This document shows, one piece after another, positions 44,720 through 57,485 of a stretch of DNA of 64,000 bases (position 1 is the first letter of the stretch; every line of letters starts with the position of its first letter). The position numbers and the translations under genes were made by a program. The stretch lies in NCBI RefSeq assembly GCF_000512585.2, contig NC_089243.1:744001-808000 (forward strand). Reading direction: 5' to 3'. The notes below the pieces were generated by a model, which saw nothing but the letters and a program-made list of their open reading frames with translations, ran no database searches and was not told the DNA's origin. Source of the stretch: Kwoniella bestiolae CBS 10118 (taxonomy: Eukaryota > Basidiomycota > Tremellomycetes > Tremellales > Cryptococcaceae).

Positions 44720-46993
44720 TCACAAAGACCAATCGTGTATATCCTCCTCCTCAACCTCCACGACCTTCTCATCATCATCAAAGTCCCAAACCTCCCTCCC
44801 ATCAGCAAAGACCTTCCAATCCCTCTCTTCCCACCCTCCCGGACCAACATTATGTAAACCCATTTCGAAGTTCTTCCACCTCCATGTCTCACATCTCTCT
44901 GACCAAGTCCAAACGAGCTTGACCTTGTCTTTCTCTTTCTCTTTATCCTTGAGATCCACGGATTTGGAAATGGACGATTCGAGGGCTTTGAACGCTTTGG
45001 CTATATCGTCCATGTTCATTGGTTTTTTGTCTTCCTCCCCTTTCTCCCCTTTGGCTTCGTCCCCTGCTACAGGCGTGGGCTTGGGACCAGGGACGATGGC
45101 CGGTTCTTGCTCGTGTTTCTTATCTTTATCCTTGTCTTCGCCATTGGCTTGATCTTTGGCATCGACAGGAATAGCAATGATAGCTTTATCGTCCTTTTTG
45201 TCTAGTATTGCCACTGCATCTCCAGCAGCGGGGACGATGGCCTCTCCGTCGATCAGTTTGACATTACTGGTTGGTGTACCTGGACTGGGATCTTCATCGT
45301 CATTCTTCTCCTCGCCTTCCTCGCCCTTCTTCGCTTTATCCTTCTCATCCTCCTTCTTCCCCTCCTTACCCTTGTCCTTCTCCTTAGCCAGCCTCTCCTT
45401 CTTCTCCCTCTCCTTTCTCTCCCTATACTCCCTCTCCCTCTGCGCCTTGACCATCTCCCCAAACACCCGATCATGACCAGAGGTAACGAGCACTTCGAAT
45501 TGCCCAGCTTTCTCCGCGGGCTTGAAGTTGATGTGCATATCTGTTCGGAGGAGGAAATATCCATGGGAAAGTAGGAGGTATCCGCCGGCAGGGTGAGCCC
45601 AGTGTCTTGAGGGTTTCTATCAGCACCCCACCGTCAGCCAACACACCTCTCCTCGCTATCTCTCCTTGATAACTTTCTCATCCATCATGTCCCCATCTGG
45701 GGGTGAAGGAGGGGAATATGAGGGATTGATTTCGATGACTCACCTCGACATTGTATACGCATTGAACACCAACGGTCGATAGGATCTCTTCTAATCCTTC
45801 TTTGGTCCATTCAACCTCTTCTTCTTTCTCGTTTTTCTTCTCGGCAGAAGTAGAATCGCCATTTGGCAGATCCTTCTTCTTTTCCTTGTCATCGGTGATA
45901 GCTTGAGGTTGATTCTCCTTCTCTCCATTAGAGGTATCATCATTGTTCTTCTCTTCAGTCTTGTCGTTATCTAGACCCTTCTTCTCATCATCTTTGAGCT
46001 CTCTTCGGACATTCGAGAGATGCAATTTAGCAGATTCCTTGGTCCAATCGAACTTGGCCCAGAACTCATCTACTGCGATCTGAAGAAACAGCAAACGGCA
46101 TACGAAGTTAGCGTCGCCCTACGCTTCTAATGGAAGAACCACACTCTAATTCTACGCAGAAAAAAACACACCTCATGATTATCAGCCTCAACCAACACAT
46201 TCCACAACTCCAACAATATCCCCTGCGCCGTCCCCGGCACTTCCCTAATCTTCTCATTCTCCCTCTGCTTCTCAAGCTCCCTCTGCAATTCCCTCTCCCA
46301 CTCTCCCGTCAATCTCTTGAGGGCTTCCCGTTCCGAACGCTCCTTCCACTGTTCGGTCAGCCACCCGTCCTTGGTGACGTCCACGTAAATCACCTCGTTA
46401 CCCACTGCCTTGGCGTAGGCATGATACGCTCCCCGGGGATCAGTGGGGATAGGAGGATAAGGCTTGAGAGGGTTCAGATCGAGTTTGGTCCGGATGGGGC
46501 GGAAGGGAGCGGGGGGAAGGAGACGGATGGGCTCGAGAGGTTTTTCGGGTTCTTGTTCTTCAGGCTCGGGGGTGAGGTCTTTGAGGTTAGTGGATCTGGG
46601 TTCGGGTTGACCTTCTTTAGCCTCGGTGGGATCTTTTTTTACCCCGGTTGGCTTCTCGTGATCGACGTTGGCTTTGTCTTCTTCTGGAGTCTCGGGCTTA
46701 TCGTCCGCAGCACCGGGAGCAGGAGTAGGAGGTTCAGGAACCATCGATCCTGGAGTAGCTGGTGTGGCAGGTTCATCTTTTTCTTGCTTCTTTTCTTTTT
46801 CATCTTTCTTGTCGTCGGCATCGTCAGCTTTCTTCTTGTCTCTGTCTTGCTGATCATCCTTCTTATCTTTGGCTTCCTTTTCAGCCTTGTCTTTCTCGGC
46901 TTTCTCCTTCTCGGTGGGCTTTGGCTTGGGTGGTGGAGCAGGATGGACGGCGAGGGCCAGAGGGGGTGGGACGAAGTATCTGTGTAAGGACAT
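44720..46993 (-). CDS. Unrecognised Lys/Glu/Asp-rich protein
   Basis: At least three exons on the minus strand encode about 700 residues. I place the start at 46993 (MSLHRYFVPPPLALAVHPAP, good CGCA context); a start at 47038 would add 15 residues. Low-complexity charged stretches (Lys/Asp/Glu tracts) alternate with ordered islands: RTKLDLNPLKPYPPIPTDPR, AYHAYAKAVGNEVIYVDVTK, DGWLTEQWKERSEREALKRL, GILLELWNVLVEADNHEIAV, FWAKFDWTKESAKLHLSNVR, HWAHPAGGYLLLSHGYFLLR, EVLVTSGHDRVFGEMVKAQR and a Trp-rich end (WTWSERCETWRWKNFEMGLH). No signal peptide or membrane helix is clear, and I recognise no family. The islands must be the functional parts. It is divergent from a 5 kb non-coding region. Confidence 0.75.
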
Positions 46994-49900
46994 TGCGATG
47001 AGGCTGTGGAATGTGAATCCTAGAGCAAGGTTCGTCAATGGGTATAGGTGGTATCACTACAGAATGGACATCATAAACTTACAATTATCGGTAGTATACT
47101 ATGATCTGATGAACGATCGTCTCTTCGAAATATCGTCGATGTTTTATCTGCTTGTACTTTACTGGTGAGTATATTCTGAGTTTTTATATCTTATGCCTGT
47201 GTACAATAATCCACTTATTCGACTCGATATTATATATCGCACACTGACCGAGTCCGAGTATGCCCAAACTCCGTGTATGGCTCTGACATGTATAATATCA
47301 TATCATGAAAAGATGGTCGTGCAAGTTCGACAAAGGCTATGTAAGCTGAGACAGATGTAACAGCGATGAAGGCAGGACAAAGGATATTTACAGTATTTGT
47401 GTGTTGTGTTACGCCTTACGGATATGCCGAGGGTCATACTATGGTACATACATTATGGATCAAAGAAAGGATTTGGGGGGATGAAAGGATGTGAAGATAT
47501 CAAGGGAGTGTTTTTTCCGTGTTTGTATAGGAACAGACTCGTACGTAGAGACTACTGGGCTTTTGTCTTTCCACACCATACCGGGCTAGGTGGGACAGCT
47601 TGGAATGGAGCAACGATCTGCCACACGCCACCTACATACTATACTGCGACGCACGGTCTGCCGCCATGCACCTTTGATCCATCTATGCCCCTCTGGTTAG
47701 TTATGCTCATCCTCAAGAGCATGAGTAGCCCATGCATACATCATTAAGTTGGAACAGGGATCGATCCGTTTCCGCTACTCATATCCAATCCAATCAAGTT
47801 GAATTACTTAATTGACTGCGAATTGACCAATCCAATCCGTACCTATCAGGCTGTACCGTCGGTACCTATCACAGTGATTGACAGGCTCGTCGATCTGAAG
47901 AGTAAATACAGAACATCGCCCCAAAGCAAAGTGGGGTCAATACTGATTGTTGACAACTCGTAACTGAGAAAAGCAATCCACCACAACTCCCTCGACTGAT
48001 GATTCCCCAGCCCCCCACTTTCCCTTTCCGCGCTCGCCTAAAGATCCACCTCGCTAATTTTTGTACTGTACCCCTGTAAACCTACGTACCTTCCTTCGAT
48101 CAAAGAGCGTGTAAACCTACAAAAGGTTCCATCATTAAATGGCGCTCGTGCTCTTGTGCTCTTGAGGGTGACCATCTGCAGTCGCCCATACACACGGACG
48201 ATTAGTCACTTCAAACACTCACAGCCACACACACACACACACACAAAAAAAAGGACGCTCGGACTTACGTTGTCCGTTTTTCTCAGGGTGGGAAGGGATC
48301 TGATTGTTTGATCAATCAGCTTAGTGTTGAATCTAGTCGTGCAATCAAGTGGAGCTCATCGAAGTGGGGTGGGGAATAACCATAATTGATCCCTCTTGAT
48401 CGTTGCCGAGGAAGTTGATTGGCACTATCCTACGTGACAGACTACAATAGCACGATCAGATGGGAGATGTGAATAACCTCTGAAGGGAAGGTTGTGCATG
48501 TTCATGTGAGTGGGGGTTATCCTCTGCTGCTGAAGCCCTTATCGTGGTTGAGAGTATGGCATCTTGTTGGGAAGAGGGCTTCTTTCCGCTATGTCTTATA
48601 TGCGGGAATCACAATGTACTGCTGATAAACCCAACTTGCCCGTGTCCTTTGACAGAAGAAACGACAGATATACCCGGAAGAAAGAATTCGTAGACACAGA
48701 TTAGCGTGTGAATCCAAAGGACATTCGTCGAACAACACCGTTTCCGTTTCCAGGAAGAATGATTGGCGTATTGTTGTTGAGACGTGTAGTACGCTGATCA
48801 TTGTGATTTAATAAATCAACAGCGTTTAGACTCGATTGGAAAGTCATAGTCATTTTAGTTACACGTTTTACGAAAACGGAGTGGGGTCAGGTATGTACAA
48901 TATGTATAACCAACCGAAATGGTAGCGAAAGGAGCTTACTAGGATGATGTCGAGGAGAAGCTATAAACCCAAAGAGATCGTGACCTTGTCAGGCCTTCAG
49001 GAATACTTTTATCACACCTCCTTTCGACACCCTCGCACATAAATAAATAGCAAAGATCATCAATGTTTCGCTTCCATACACAATATGGAAAATGGGTATG
49101 TCTATGCATTGATACTCAGTCTCTTACGAGTTTTAGCACATACATCAATCACTGTAGAATCACATTGACATCGAGGAAGAGATATCTTTTTCTATCGTGT
49201 TCAATTAAACAAGATCCCCTCTCAAATACCCTTATTCCTTTCCGCTGCTATTCTCTTTTTAATTTACAGAAACAATATAGAAGCACACCCATCTCATCGT
49301 TTTGTCTTTACCCCACCCGGTAATCCAGAATCGAATCGATCAAACTTTTTTTTTGATTGTCGAGTTGATTGTTCGTTCTTCAGGGAACCGTTCTGTTCAT
49401 GTAAATCAATCAACCAACAATCAATCAATCAGATATACTCCACCACCATCACGATCACGATCAGTACCGCCATCATCGCCATCACTTGATGTGAGATTGG
49501 AGATAGGTACAAAGAAAGTGGGGGAAAAGGAAAAGTTTGGTCGGAAAGAGGGGTCCTTTCGTGTGGCTGCCACTTTGAACGGGGTTCCCCTCCCATACCC
49601 ATGGGTATATATATCATACCATCTCTTCTTCTCGACTTTCTTCATATACTTCTTGAGATACCTATCTTGTGCTGGTTGCGATAGAAGACAGTTGAGGTTG
49701 GTGAGTTGAGCAATCCTATCTTTGTTGGTCCTGTCTTCCTCTTCGAGGTATTATCACTGATATATTCTTGGATCTTCACCTTTTTCCTTCGCTTCCCATC
49801 AGGCAAGATCTTTCGCTCTACTTGGTAGACCTATGCGAGTTTATCCGTCATCCCTTCCCATTCACTCCTTCCTACCCATATACCCATCTCATCCCATACC

Positions 49901-50069
49901 ACCGTGATCCCTACCTGTGATCTCGTCATGTTATCGGCAATCGACCCCTCGCTTTATTCACACCGATCCAGTAAATGTCGTGAATATTCGCTGACGTTGT
50001 CATCATCCTTTACCTCATTATAGTACGATCCAACTATATCGTAATAAGCTTTCCGACCCATCCAGCAAG
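46994..50069. other. 3 kb non-coding region upstream of the MedA-like gene
   Basis: No gene is supported. A CA dinucleotide run followed by nine A lies at about 48226-48252. T- and C-rich leader-like sequence starts near 49000. ORFs such as 47397-47747 (116 residues) and 49302-49709 (135 residues) have no family features. No tRNA or other RNA gene was recognised. Confidence 0.4.
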
Positions 50070-50277
50070 ATGATCCCACCTCAATTCAGATTGATCGCCC
50101 CACTCCCTCAATCCGCTCCCTCTCTCTCCCTCCTACCCCCACATGGTAGCTCGACCATCCCAGCCTCCAATTCATTCATCCTTCATTCAATGGACGACGA
50201 TCGAGTCTATATGGTACCGGCGTTTGCATCAAATAACGGACTTCCCATTCAAATCTATAATCCGCAAGGACGTTCTT
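50070..50277 (+). other. Candidate alternative first coding exon or uORF of the MedA-like gene
   Basis: An ATG at 50070 opens a frame (MIPPQFRLIAPLPQSAPSLS, later MDDDRVYMVPAFASNNGLP and QIYNPQGRS) that meets a consensus GTGAGT donor at 50278 in phase 1. Joining it to the acceptor at 52097-52099 (CCCATAG) gives codon TAC and then the in-frame ATG at 52102 of the MedA-like protein. This would add 69-70 residues. An intron of 1.8 kb is very long for this genome, so an intermediate exon or a pure uORF role is also possible. There is no transcript evidence. Confidence 0.35.
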
Positions 50278-52101
50278 GTGAGTTTCTTTTTAGCTTTATT
50301 TACCTCCCATGTGTGTTCGTTATATTATGTTACTTGGTTTGTGGTATGCTTGCTTAGCTTGGATTCTATCTCATTTTGATTGCTTGCTCGCTCTTTCACG
50401 CCAAGCCTTCTTCCTTTCCTGCGGTTTGCACTTTAAACTTTAAATTTCTATTTCTCACCTGTATACCCTGAACACCCCCCTTCTTCCGGCACGGACGGTA
50501 TAATATTAGTCAACCCAAAACCGGAATGACGAGAGAGGATGGACAGCTGGTGGCTTACTACAAGCACCACTGAAAGAGGCAAATAAGCCCATGACGTCGA
50601 GGGCTAGAATATCTTTTCTTTCTCAGTTCTACCGGACAAGCCCGTCCAGTCAAGGTTGTGATTTTACTTTCTTTACCAATGCTTGTTCTCTTCACGTGTG
50701 AAAAGATCGTGGCAGGATTGATAGACGATCTTGGACGTGGATGGATGGATGGGTAGATTGATGATTTATTATTTCCATTCCCAAGTTTACCGCACGCCCG
50801 CCTCTCTCTCTGTGCGCGAATGTGTAGAGTAACTTGTATGTGTTGATCAAACACTTTTCCGTGTGATACGCGTCTTCCATTTTCAGATATCTCTGTTGGA
50901 TCTCTTCAATTTTCCTTCTTCTTCTTCCATCATCGTCTTCTTATCATCTTTATAATTTTTGATCGTTATATATCTTCGCCGGATCAAGCATCCATCATCC
51001 TCTTGGACCAGATTAGAGTGAATATGTGAGTTTGAGATGATCTTGATGATGATGATGATGATGATGATGGTGGGAAGTGATGCTGTGATATTCTCTCGTT
51101 ATCGTTTACCACCAGTCCCTGATCACCTTTTACCACATCCGGGTCCCTTTGCCGTGTATTAATTCTCCGTATCCGATCATTACTCATTACTCTTTTTTCA
51201 CTTCTTACTTTGTCACTTCCTTCTCCCGTCGTATGCCATGATTATGATCATCATGCTCGACCCTGCTGCTTGATTCCCACACCCACACCCTCACCCCATC
51301 CGACTTTCATTAATATCTTCATCTGCCGATCCGCGCCTCTCCTGGTGGCGTCGTGAGGCGTACAGATGAAAGAATAGTTAAATTGCTTCCTATTCAGAAA
51401 TTTCCCTCGTACGCTCTCGCTCTCGTGAGCTTAATACTTTAAACGTAAATACTTTACCCTCTTGACACCCCCTCCTCTGCTCGTACCCCTTGACGATGGT
51501 CGTGGTCCGAAAGGGTAAACAGGGAGTTTAAAGCATTTAGAGGCGTTCCTATTACTTGTCCTTGTCCGGATGATTAAGGATATTTGATGATGGGATCAAG
51601 GATGATATCGAAAGAGTCGATGATTTTCGTGATGATGTTGGATTGTTCGGTTACTTGTGTATTCTCTAGTTACTCACTCTTTTCTCCTATCATCTTGTTC
51701 TTGAATTGATCGTCTTCTTTCTGTTACTTCGTTTCGTTCTCTCATATACCAACCTTCTTCTTCGACGTCAACACTTTGGACCTCGTCGTCATCTCACACT
51801 CTAGAAGGGCTATCCGCTAATCTAACTTGGTCTTCTTACTACTCTTCAACCCCACTTTATACCCTCGATTTGATTCCCTTTAATCTGTCTCACGCGCACA
51901 TCGGCTGTCTCGGACCTTGCTGAAACCATCAACGCCGCCTGTCTCGCCATCAACTGAATACTCCTCAACCTTCAAGTATAGCAGGTAAGTTCTGAATACT
52001 GGAATCCCCATTTTAACTCCCATCTGAATGGATCTCATCTCACCATTCGCGTGCGTATGTGCCTCTTGTGGGTTGCCTGACAGATGCTTATTCCCATAGA
52101 C
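50278..52101. other. Leader region of the MedA-like gene with a UTR intron
   Basis: T/C-rich non-coding sequence on the plus strand. A GAT repeat of about eight units lies at 51045-51069. A clear UTR intron starts at 51985 (CAG then GTAAGT) and ends at 52083 (GACAG) or 52099 (CATAG), just before the two candidate start codons. Confidence 0.5.
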
Positions 52102-54500
52102 ATGTATCACACCTCTTCCGCTGCTCATTATAACCCGGCGGCTCAACCAAGGTTGTATCAACCTCCGACTCCACTATCCGCCCCCATCCGAGCGCCTTAC
52201 ATTCCCAGAACACCAGCGATGGATCCATTCGGGATGTCTCCTTCACCATCATCTCCCCTATTCTCCCATGATCAGAGCCAGAACTCTGCTGCGTCAGCGA
52301 GCACTTCGTCATCCTACACCAATAACCCTGCTGGACCATCCTACCTCTCTTCGAAACCAAGCTATATGTCACCCCAAATCAGCCAGCAGTTCGATAGTCT
52401 CACGACAAATACGCCAGGTCTCCCTCCTCTCCAGCAAGTAGGACCGTCAAGTAGTAGCGAAAGACCAGTAACGGTGTATGAATGGGGACCAAGGGAAGGA
52501 TCTCAAGGGACGCAAATAGTCATCAAGGCCGACGTCAACCTTCCTTCCAACACACCGCCTCCCAACCCAGATGGTTCTTCTCCAAAACCTTCACCACAAA
52601 GTAAACCCACGAAAGCTCTTCGAGTGGTCTTTGGTGGTCATCCTGTTCAAACCGCCGTCACCACTGTAGATACCTCGCAAGAAAGTCAATACTACCAGCT
52701 TATAGCGACTGTGCCAAGTTTCTCTAGTACTGGAGCAGGATCACAGGGATATGGGAACAAGGTGAATGTGTCGGTACAGGTTTTAGCAGGAGATTTCGCA
52801 ATAGTTGAAACGGTACCACTGGGAGAGTTCATGTATACCAGCATAGCACCAAAAGGTAGGTCTGTCGCTTCTGTCTCAGAACTCAGGTTGCTGATAAAAA
52901 TCTGCCGTAGGTAACCCCCTCAAACGAGGTGGTGAATCCTTGGAATCTACTCGACCTTCCCCACACCAGGTTCATCGACGAGTCATATCCACAAGTTCTG
53001 CACCTTACACCACACCCGAGATGCAGCAATACGGTACAATGCCTTCAACATACCACCCAAGTCCGTCTGGAAGATGTAAGTTGGGTTTTGATAATGGTGA
53101 TAGAGTCTCGCTTACTGATATCCAATCTTAGCTGTTTCGGATTCCGTCGCTTCGTGGCAACATAGTCCTTACGGATCATCAACAAACACATCCATGCCAT
53201 CCATATCTCACCCAGCTCCACCTCCCTATACTCCAGGTCTTCAACCCAGTCTGATGAGATCCACTCAGCTGGGTCCAGGACTGCCGGCACCTACGCCTTA
53301 TGTCAACTCGGGTCAGAAGGCAAGCTTAGAGATGGCTGGGGATCTAATGACAATGTCGAAAGGATGGTGAGTGTCTTGTATTATAATCCTGTGATCCTCA
53401 GCTGATAGCTCTCCGATTCATCAGGACACAAGACGAATGGCACGCTCGACGTCGGTTGGTACAATTCTGGAGGAGACAAGAAGGAACCACTATCCATGCC
53501 GCTTTCAAACCCATCTCTCAAGCTGAATACCCTGCATATCAACAATCCATCATCATTTCTTGTATCTTCCGAGAGGACAAGAACGTATGTTACGTTACTT
53601 CGGTTGATGCCATCTACCTCCTCGAAGCTCTGGTTGGTACTCGGTTTACCGTTGAGGAGAAGAATAGGATTAGGAGGAACCTGGAAGGATTCAGACCTAT
53701 TACCATCTCGAAGAGTAAACCTGGAAATGAAGATTTCTTCAGATTGATCATGAACTTCCCGAATCCTCGACCAAGGAATATCGAGAAGGATGTGAAGGTG
53801 TTCCCATGGGAGATCTTGGGTCAAGCGCTGAAGAAGATTATTGGGAAATACGTGAGTTGAGCTGGAACACTGTATGAATTCATTGATCGACCCGAGCTGA
53901 CATCGTTACTTTACACAGTCTGCAAGCTTCCCATACCCTTCCAGTCCCATGCCACCTCCTCCCCAACCCCCCCAAAACTATCAACCAGCCCAGAACTTCG
54001 GTATACCCGGACCATTACAACCAATGTTACCTTCGAATATACCCGACGACGAATATATCAAGCACGATTATAGTAGTTCGGCGATATCAGTCGGACCACC
54101 CACCACATCCGGTTCGGCCCCTCACCTGACCTCACATTCGAGTTCCGATTCATCCTCGTACGCTCATTCGTCCTACCCACCTCATACACCTTCACAACAG
54201 TCCAACTCGCCTACAGCTTATCGAACGAACAGCAATTCGGCCAATACACCACATGGGAACCAACCGGACGAGAAGGGAAGTTCGTACTTGAATTTATCAC
54301 CACCTTATGGGCAGAGCACGAACCAGTGGCTCAACTCTGGTGATCCCAATGACGGTACGGGCGGATCAAGCTCCTATGTCTTGCCTGGTAATTTGGTTTA
54401 CCCGGATCAACCGCACCAACTCCCTCATGTACATCAGAACGTGTCGAGACAACCGAACCCTAATGATCTGAGGATCAACTATCCTGGGATGTCGGCGTAG
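52102..54500 (+). CDS. medA: Medusa (MedA)-like developmental regulator, DUF7082 protein
   Basis: A nuclear regulator related to Aspergillus MedA, which controls conidiation and, in pathogens, adhesion and biofilm. The start may be 52084 (MLIPID) or 52102 (MYHTSSAAHYNPAAQP), depending on the acceptor used. An N-terminal disordered part is followed by an immunoglobulin-like module (VTVYEWGPREGSQGTQIVIK, ALRVVFGGHPVQTAVTTV). The core domain reads WTQDEWHARRRLVQFWRRQE, then GTTIHAAFKPISQ, VCYVTSVDAIYLLEALVGTR, FTVEEKNRIRRNLEGFRPIT, FPNPRPRNIEKDVKVFPWEI and LGQALKKIIGKYSASF, the strongest MedA signature. Introns begin at 52856, 53079, 53367 and 53851 approximately. The Ser/Pro/Gln-rich C-terminal tail ends LRINYPGMSA. 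The long leader is typical of developmental regulators. Confidence 0.88.
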
Positions 54501-55743
54501 GCTGTGAAAGGTTCCAGTCAGCCGGTTCGCGAATCAACTATCAAAGACAAGCTTGGTTGGTCGTGTGGTGAGCGAGGTGTGAAGTTCTTCTCTTCTTGCA
54601 TATGCGACATTTCATACTTTCAACATTCTCCCATTGTATACATTCAAACACGCATTCAACACAAACATATACATGGACTTTGATTCATTCGTTAGAGCTA
54701 CCTGTTATAATATTATCTCTTCATCTTTCTGTAATATCGTTGTATATACACATAATTTGATTCTTGCATCTCTTCATTTCGATGGAATTACTTAGAGGAT
54801 TGATGGTGTGTCCCGAGAGAGAGGGAAACACAGAGATAATGATGTCGTGGAATGGAGGAGACGATGATTGATGGATCGAGGCGAGAACAAAGAAAAAGTT
54901 GTATATATTTTATACAATATGCAAAATCAAGTTCCTGTGCATTGTTCATCCGAGGGCATAGTTGTTGGACCGCAACATACAATCAAGCCGTACTGTACAT
55001 GCAATTAAGCTTGTTGTAAAATAACGACATGTCAATCTCCCTTGTCTCGGTATGTCTCCTATCTCATCTCACCGTTCTCATTAAGGTACCACTCAAAGCA
55101 GTTGCAACGCGTTTTAGTTTCTTTTTCCGGGTGAAATGTGAATGTGACGTTCATCAAGGTAATTAACTTGGTCCGTCTGTGACGAATTTGGGATGAAGGT
55201 CTTGACTCTCTTGGACTGATACCTTAGCAGGCGAATACGAAGGGCAAGTGATTTGGGTATGGAGCACGGGTATAGGCGCATGGTTGATTTCTTTTTACCT
55301 TTTGATTTTGATTTTGATTTTTATATTGACGCGTCCTTGAGCCGTTGGCTGCTCATGTCGAGTATGATTGCAAAGATGGACCATCGATAGCGTACTGTAT
55401 GCATAATACTGTCAGTCCAAGTCAAAGTCTATAATCCGATTGATCGATGAGATGCAGATGGATGCACACACAACACGTCCACATCCGGATTTGTGTAGAC
55501 ACACGAACTAACCAAAAGCAGAAACCCTACCCAACTCACATTCCTTGGCTCTTTAACTCTTCCCTTAACCAACCTGGCTTTTGTCTTCTTTGTTCGTTTG
55601 TCCATCTCTGCATCTGCCTTTTATTGTATCTCAACTCATTATCAACATCACTGGCTTGATTTGATCAGACGCACCATCTCTCTTTTATATATAACATATC
55701 AGGCATATTTCATACATACTTCACCGAACACCAGATCGACACA
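54501..55743. other. Spacer between the MedA-like gene and the GPI protein gene
   Basis: 1.2 kb without supported coding sequence. A GATTTT hexamer tandem lies at about 55300-55322. The sequence just before 55744 (CTTTTATATATAACATA near 55682) has a TATA-like element about 60 bp upstream of the start. Confidence 0.45.
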
Positions 55744-57032
55744 ATGATTCTCACCGCTCCTACGATCTTCACGCTCGGTTCGCTCCTTTTGGGATTAGGT
55801 GTTGAAGGCAGTACAGAAAAGAGAATAGGAGGTGTCTTGGCTGGTGCACCTGGTGAGTTTGTCTATGTCCGTTTGATGAGATGTACGAATACTCGTCAAT
55901 ACGAGTTTCACTCAGTTAAGGAGAACCAGGGAGATGGCTAGAAATGCCAAGAACTCAGTTGAATGATCTTCTCCTACGAGATTAAGATGGAGAGACTGAC
56001 GTTCAGTGATACCAACACAGTCAACAACATAACTGTCAAAGCGGATAATGTCGTGCAATGTTCACAAGCTACCATCTCATGGAGCGGTACCAGCAGTGTA
56101 AGTTATACTTCATCAATCAACTTGGTCTGCTTTCCCTTCTTCCCTCATGATTCATTCGGACCAAACATACCACGATGGACCAATACTCACTTCTACATGA
56201 CTCTACAGGGCCCAGTCTCCCTCTCAATAGGTCAAGGGGGGTACTACGTCGGCCAAACTACCCTCGAAACGCACGAGGGCATCACCGACTCCTCATATAC
56301 CTGGACAGTCACTCAGTCGGAGGGGACAAGTCTGATATTTGAACTTCAAGATTCATCCGGTCAGAGGAATTACGTGCAGAATGTTAAAGTCTCTGGTAGT
56401 CCCGATACCTCATGTTTGGCCGATACCTCTGCTTCCGCTTCGTCGGCTGCTGCAAGCTCATCTGCGTCTGCGGTCGGGGAGAGCGCTAGTGTCGTACAAG
56501 GAACTTCTACCTGTGGGTTATCCTGCTTTGATCTTGAAGAGAAGGAGAAGGAGTGACGATGACGGGCTGCTGATGGTTCGACGAACGGATGTAGCTTCTT
56601 GGTCTGAACCTTCTTCCTCTGCCGCTCAAGAAGGTGCTCCGTCATCTTCATCTTCCAAATCCAAATCAGCTACCTCGTAAGTTCATAACCATATGACTTG
56701 AATCACAAATGAACGTATGGCGCATGCCACGACTGACACGCATCTGACATAGCTCTCAATCCGCATCCACCGCCGCCGCCGCCAGCTCAACCACGGTGCC
56801 AACACCGGCAACTACCATCTCCCTGACTTCTACAGGATCTGGATCTGCTTCAGGATCTGGATCAACCTCCAACGCTCCTTCCGTTGTACCCGCCTCGTCA
56901 TCAGGCGTCACGGCCCCTCTAGCTGCTGCGTCGGGCGGAGCTTCATCCGGATCGAACTCTCAATTGTCGATCAACCCGTTGGGTCTGACTTTGGGCGGAG
57001 TAATAACCATGTTGGCAGGCTGGCTGATCTAA
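55744..57032 (+). CDS. GPI-anchored Ser-rich surface protein of the LAGAP family
   Basis: The protein starts MILTAPTIFTLGSLLLGLGVEG (signal peptide), then KRIGGVLAGAP. Splicing from 55853 joins to VNNITVKADNVVQCSQATIS, then WSGTSS and GPVSLSIGQGGYYVGQTTLE, SSYTWTVTQSEGTSLIFEL and QDSSGQRNYVQNVKVSG. This forms one beta-rich domain with two Cys. After SCLADTS comes a long Ser/Ala-rich stalk, with two further introns (56513-56591 approximately and 56679-56752 approximately). The end is SINPLGLTLGGVITMLAGWLI, a hydrophobic GPI-addition tail after a Ser/Gly/Asn region, so the protein should sit on the cell wall or plasma membrane. It shares the LAGAP start and GGYY motif with the smaller protein at 16055-16785. 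The ligand or role is unknown. Confidence 0.8.
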
Positions 57033-57485
57033 TTCGCTGGAGGGATACTATGGACAATTGTCGATAATCGATACGTCGTTTCGTCTTCTTACTTCTTATT
57101 TGGATTGTTGAGATGCGCTCATGCAGGTCATGAGTCGTCGAATTGTTTGTACATATTATATCATATTATCGTTGATGTAGGATGTTTTCGTATGGTCGTA
57201 TTGGCGAATTATATCCATCGGTAATTCATTCTGTGTACTGTGCACTGTTCCCCAGAACCAAATGAACGTGAAAAGATGAAGGTGTGATTCTTTGTACACA
57301 GATCTCCATCTTCGCAGATGTCAGGTAAGCAGGACATGTACAAAAAATGCATGGGGTGTGGATACATAGTTAGGGTTTAATAGACAATCTTTATCGAAAA
57401 GATCATCAACAAAAGAGAGAAGGTAAGACACTAATGAGAAGATGGTCCGTTATAAGTGAAGCTTGAACAGAAGGTCTAGACTAGA

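Noticed and set aside
46130..46987. 285-residue forward ORF opposite the Lys/Glu-rich gene
   Set aside because: It is the complement of Lys/Glu codon runs, which read as Phe/Leu/Ser; the minus-strand frame has ordered islands and splice sites.
47397..47747. 116-residue forward ORF
   Set aside because: No family features and atypical residue use for this genome; lies in the non-coding region.
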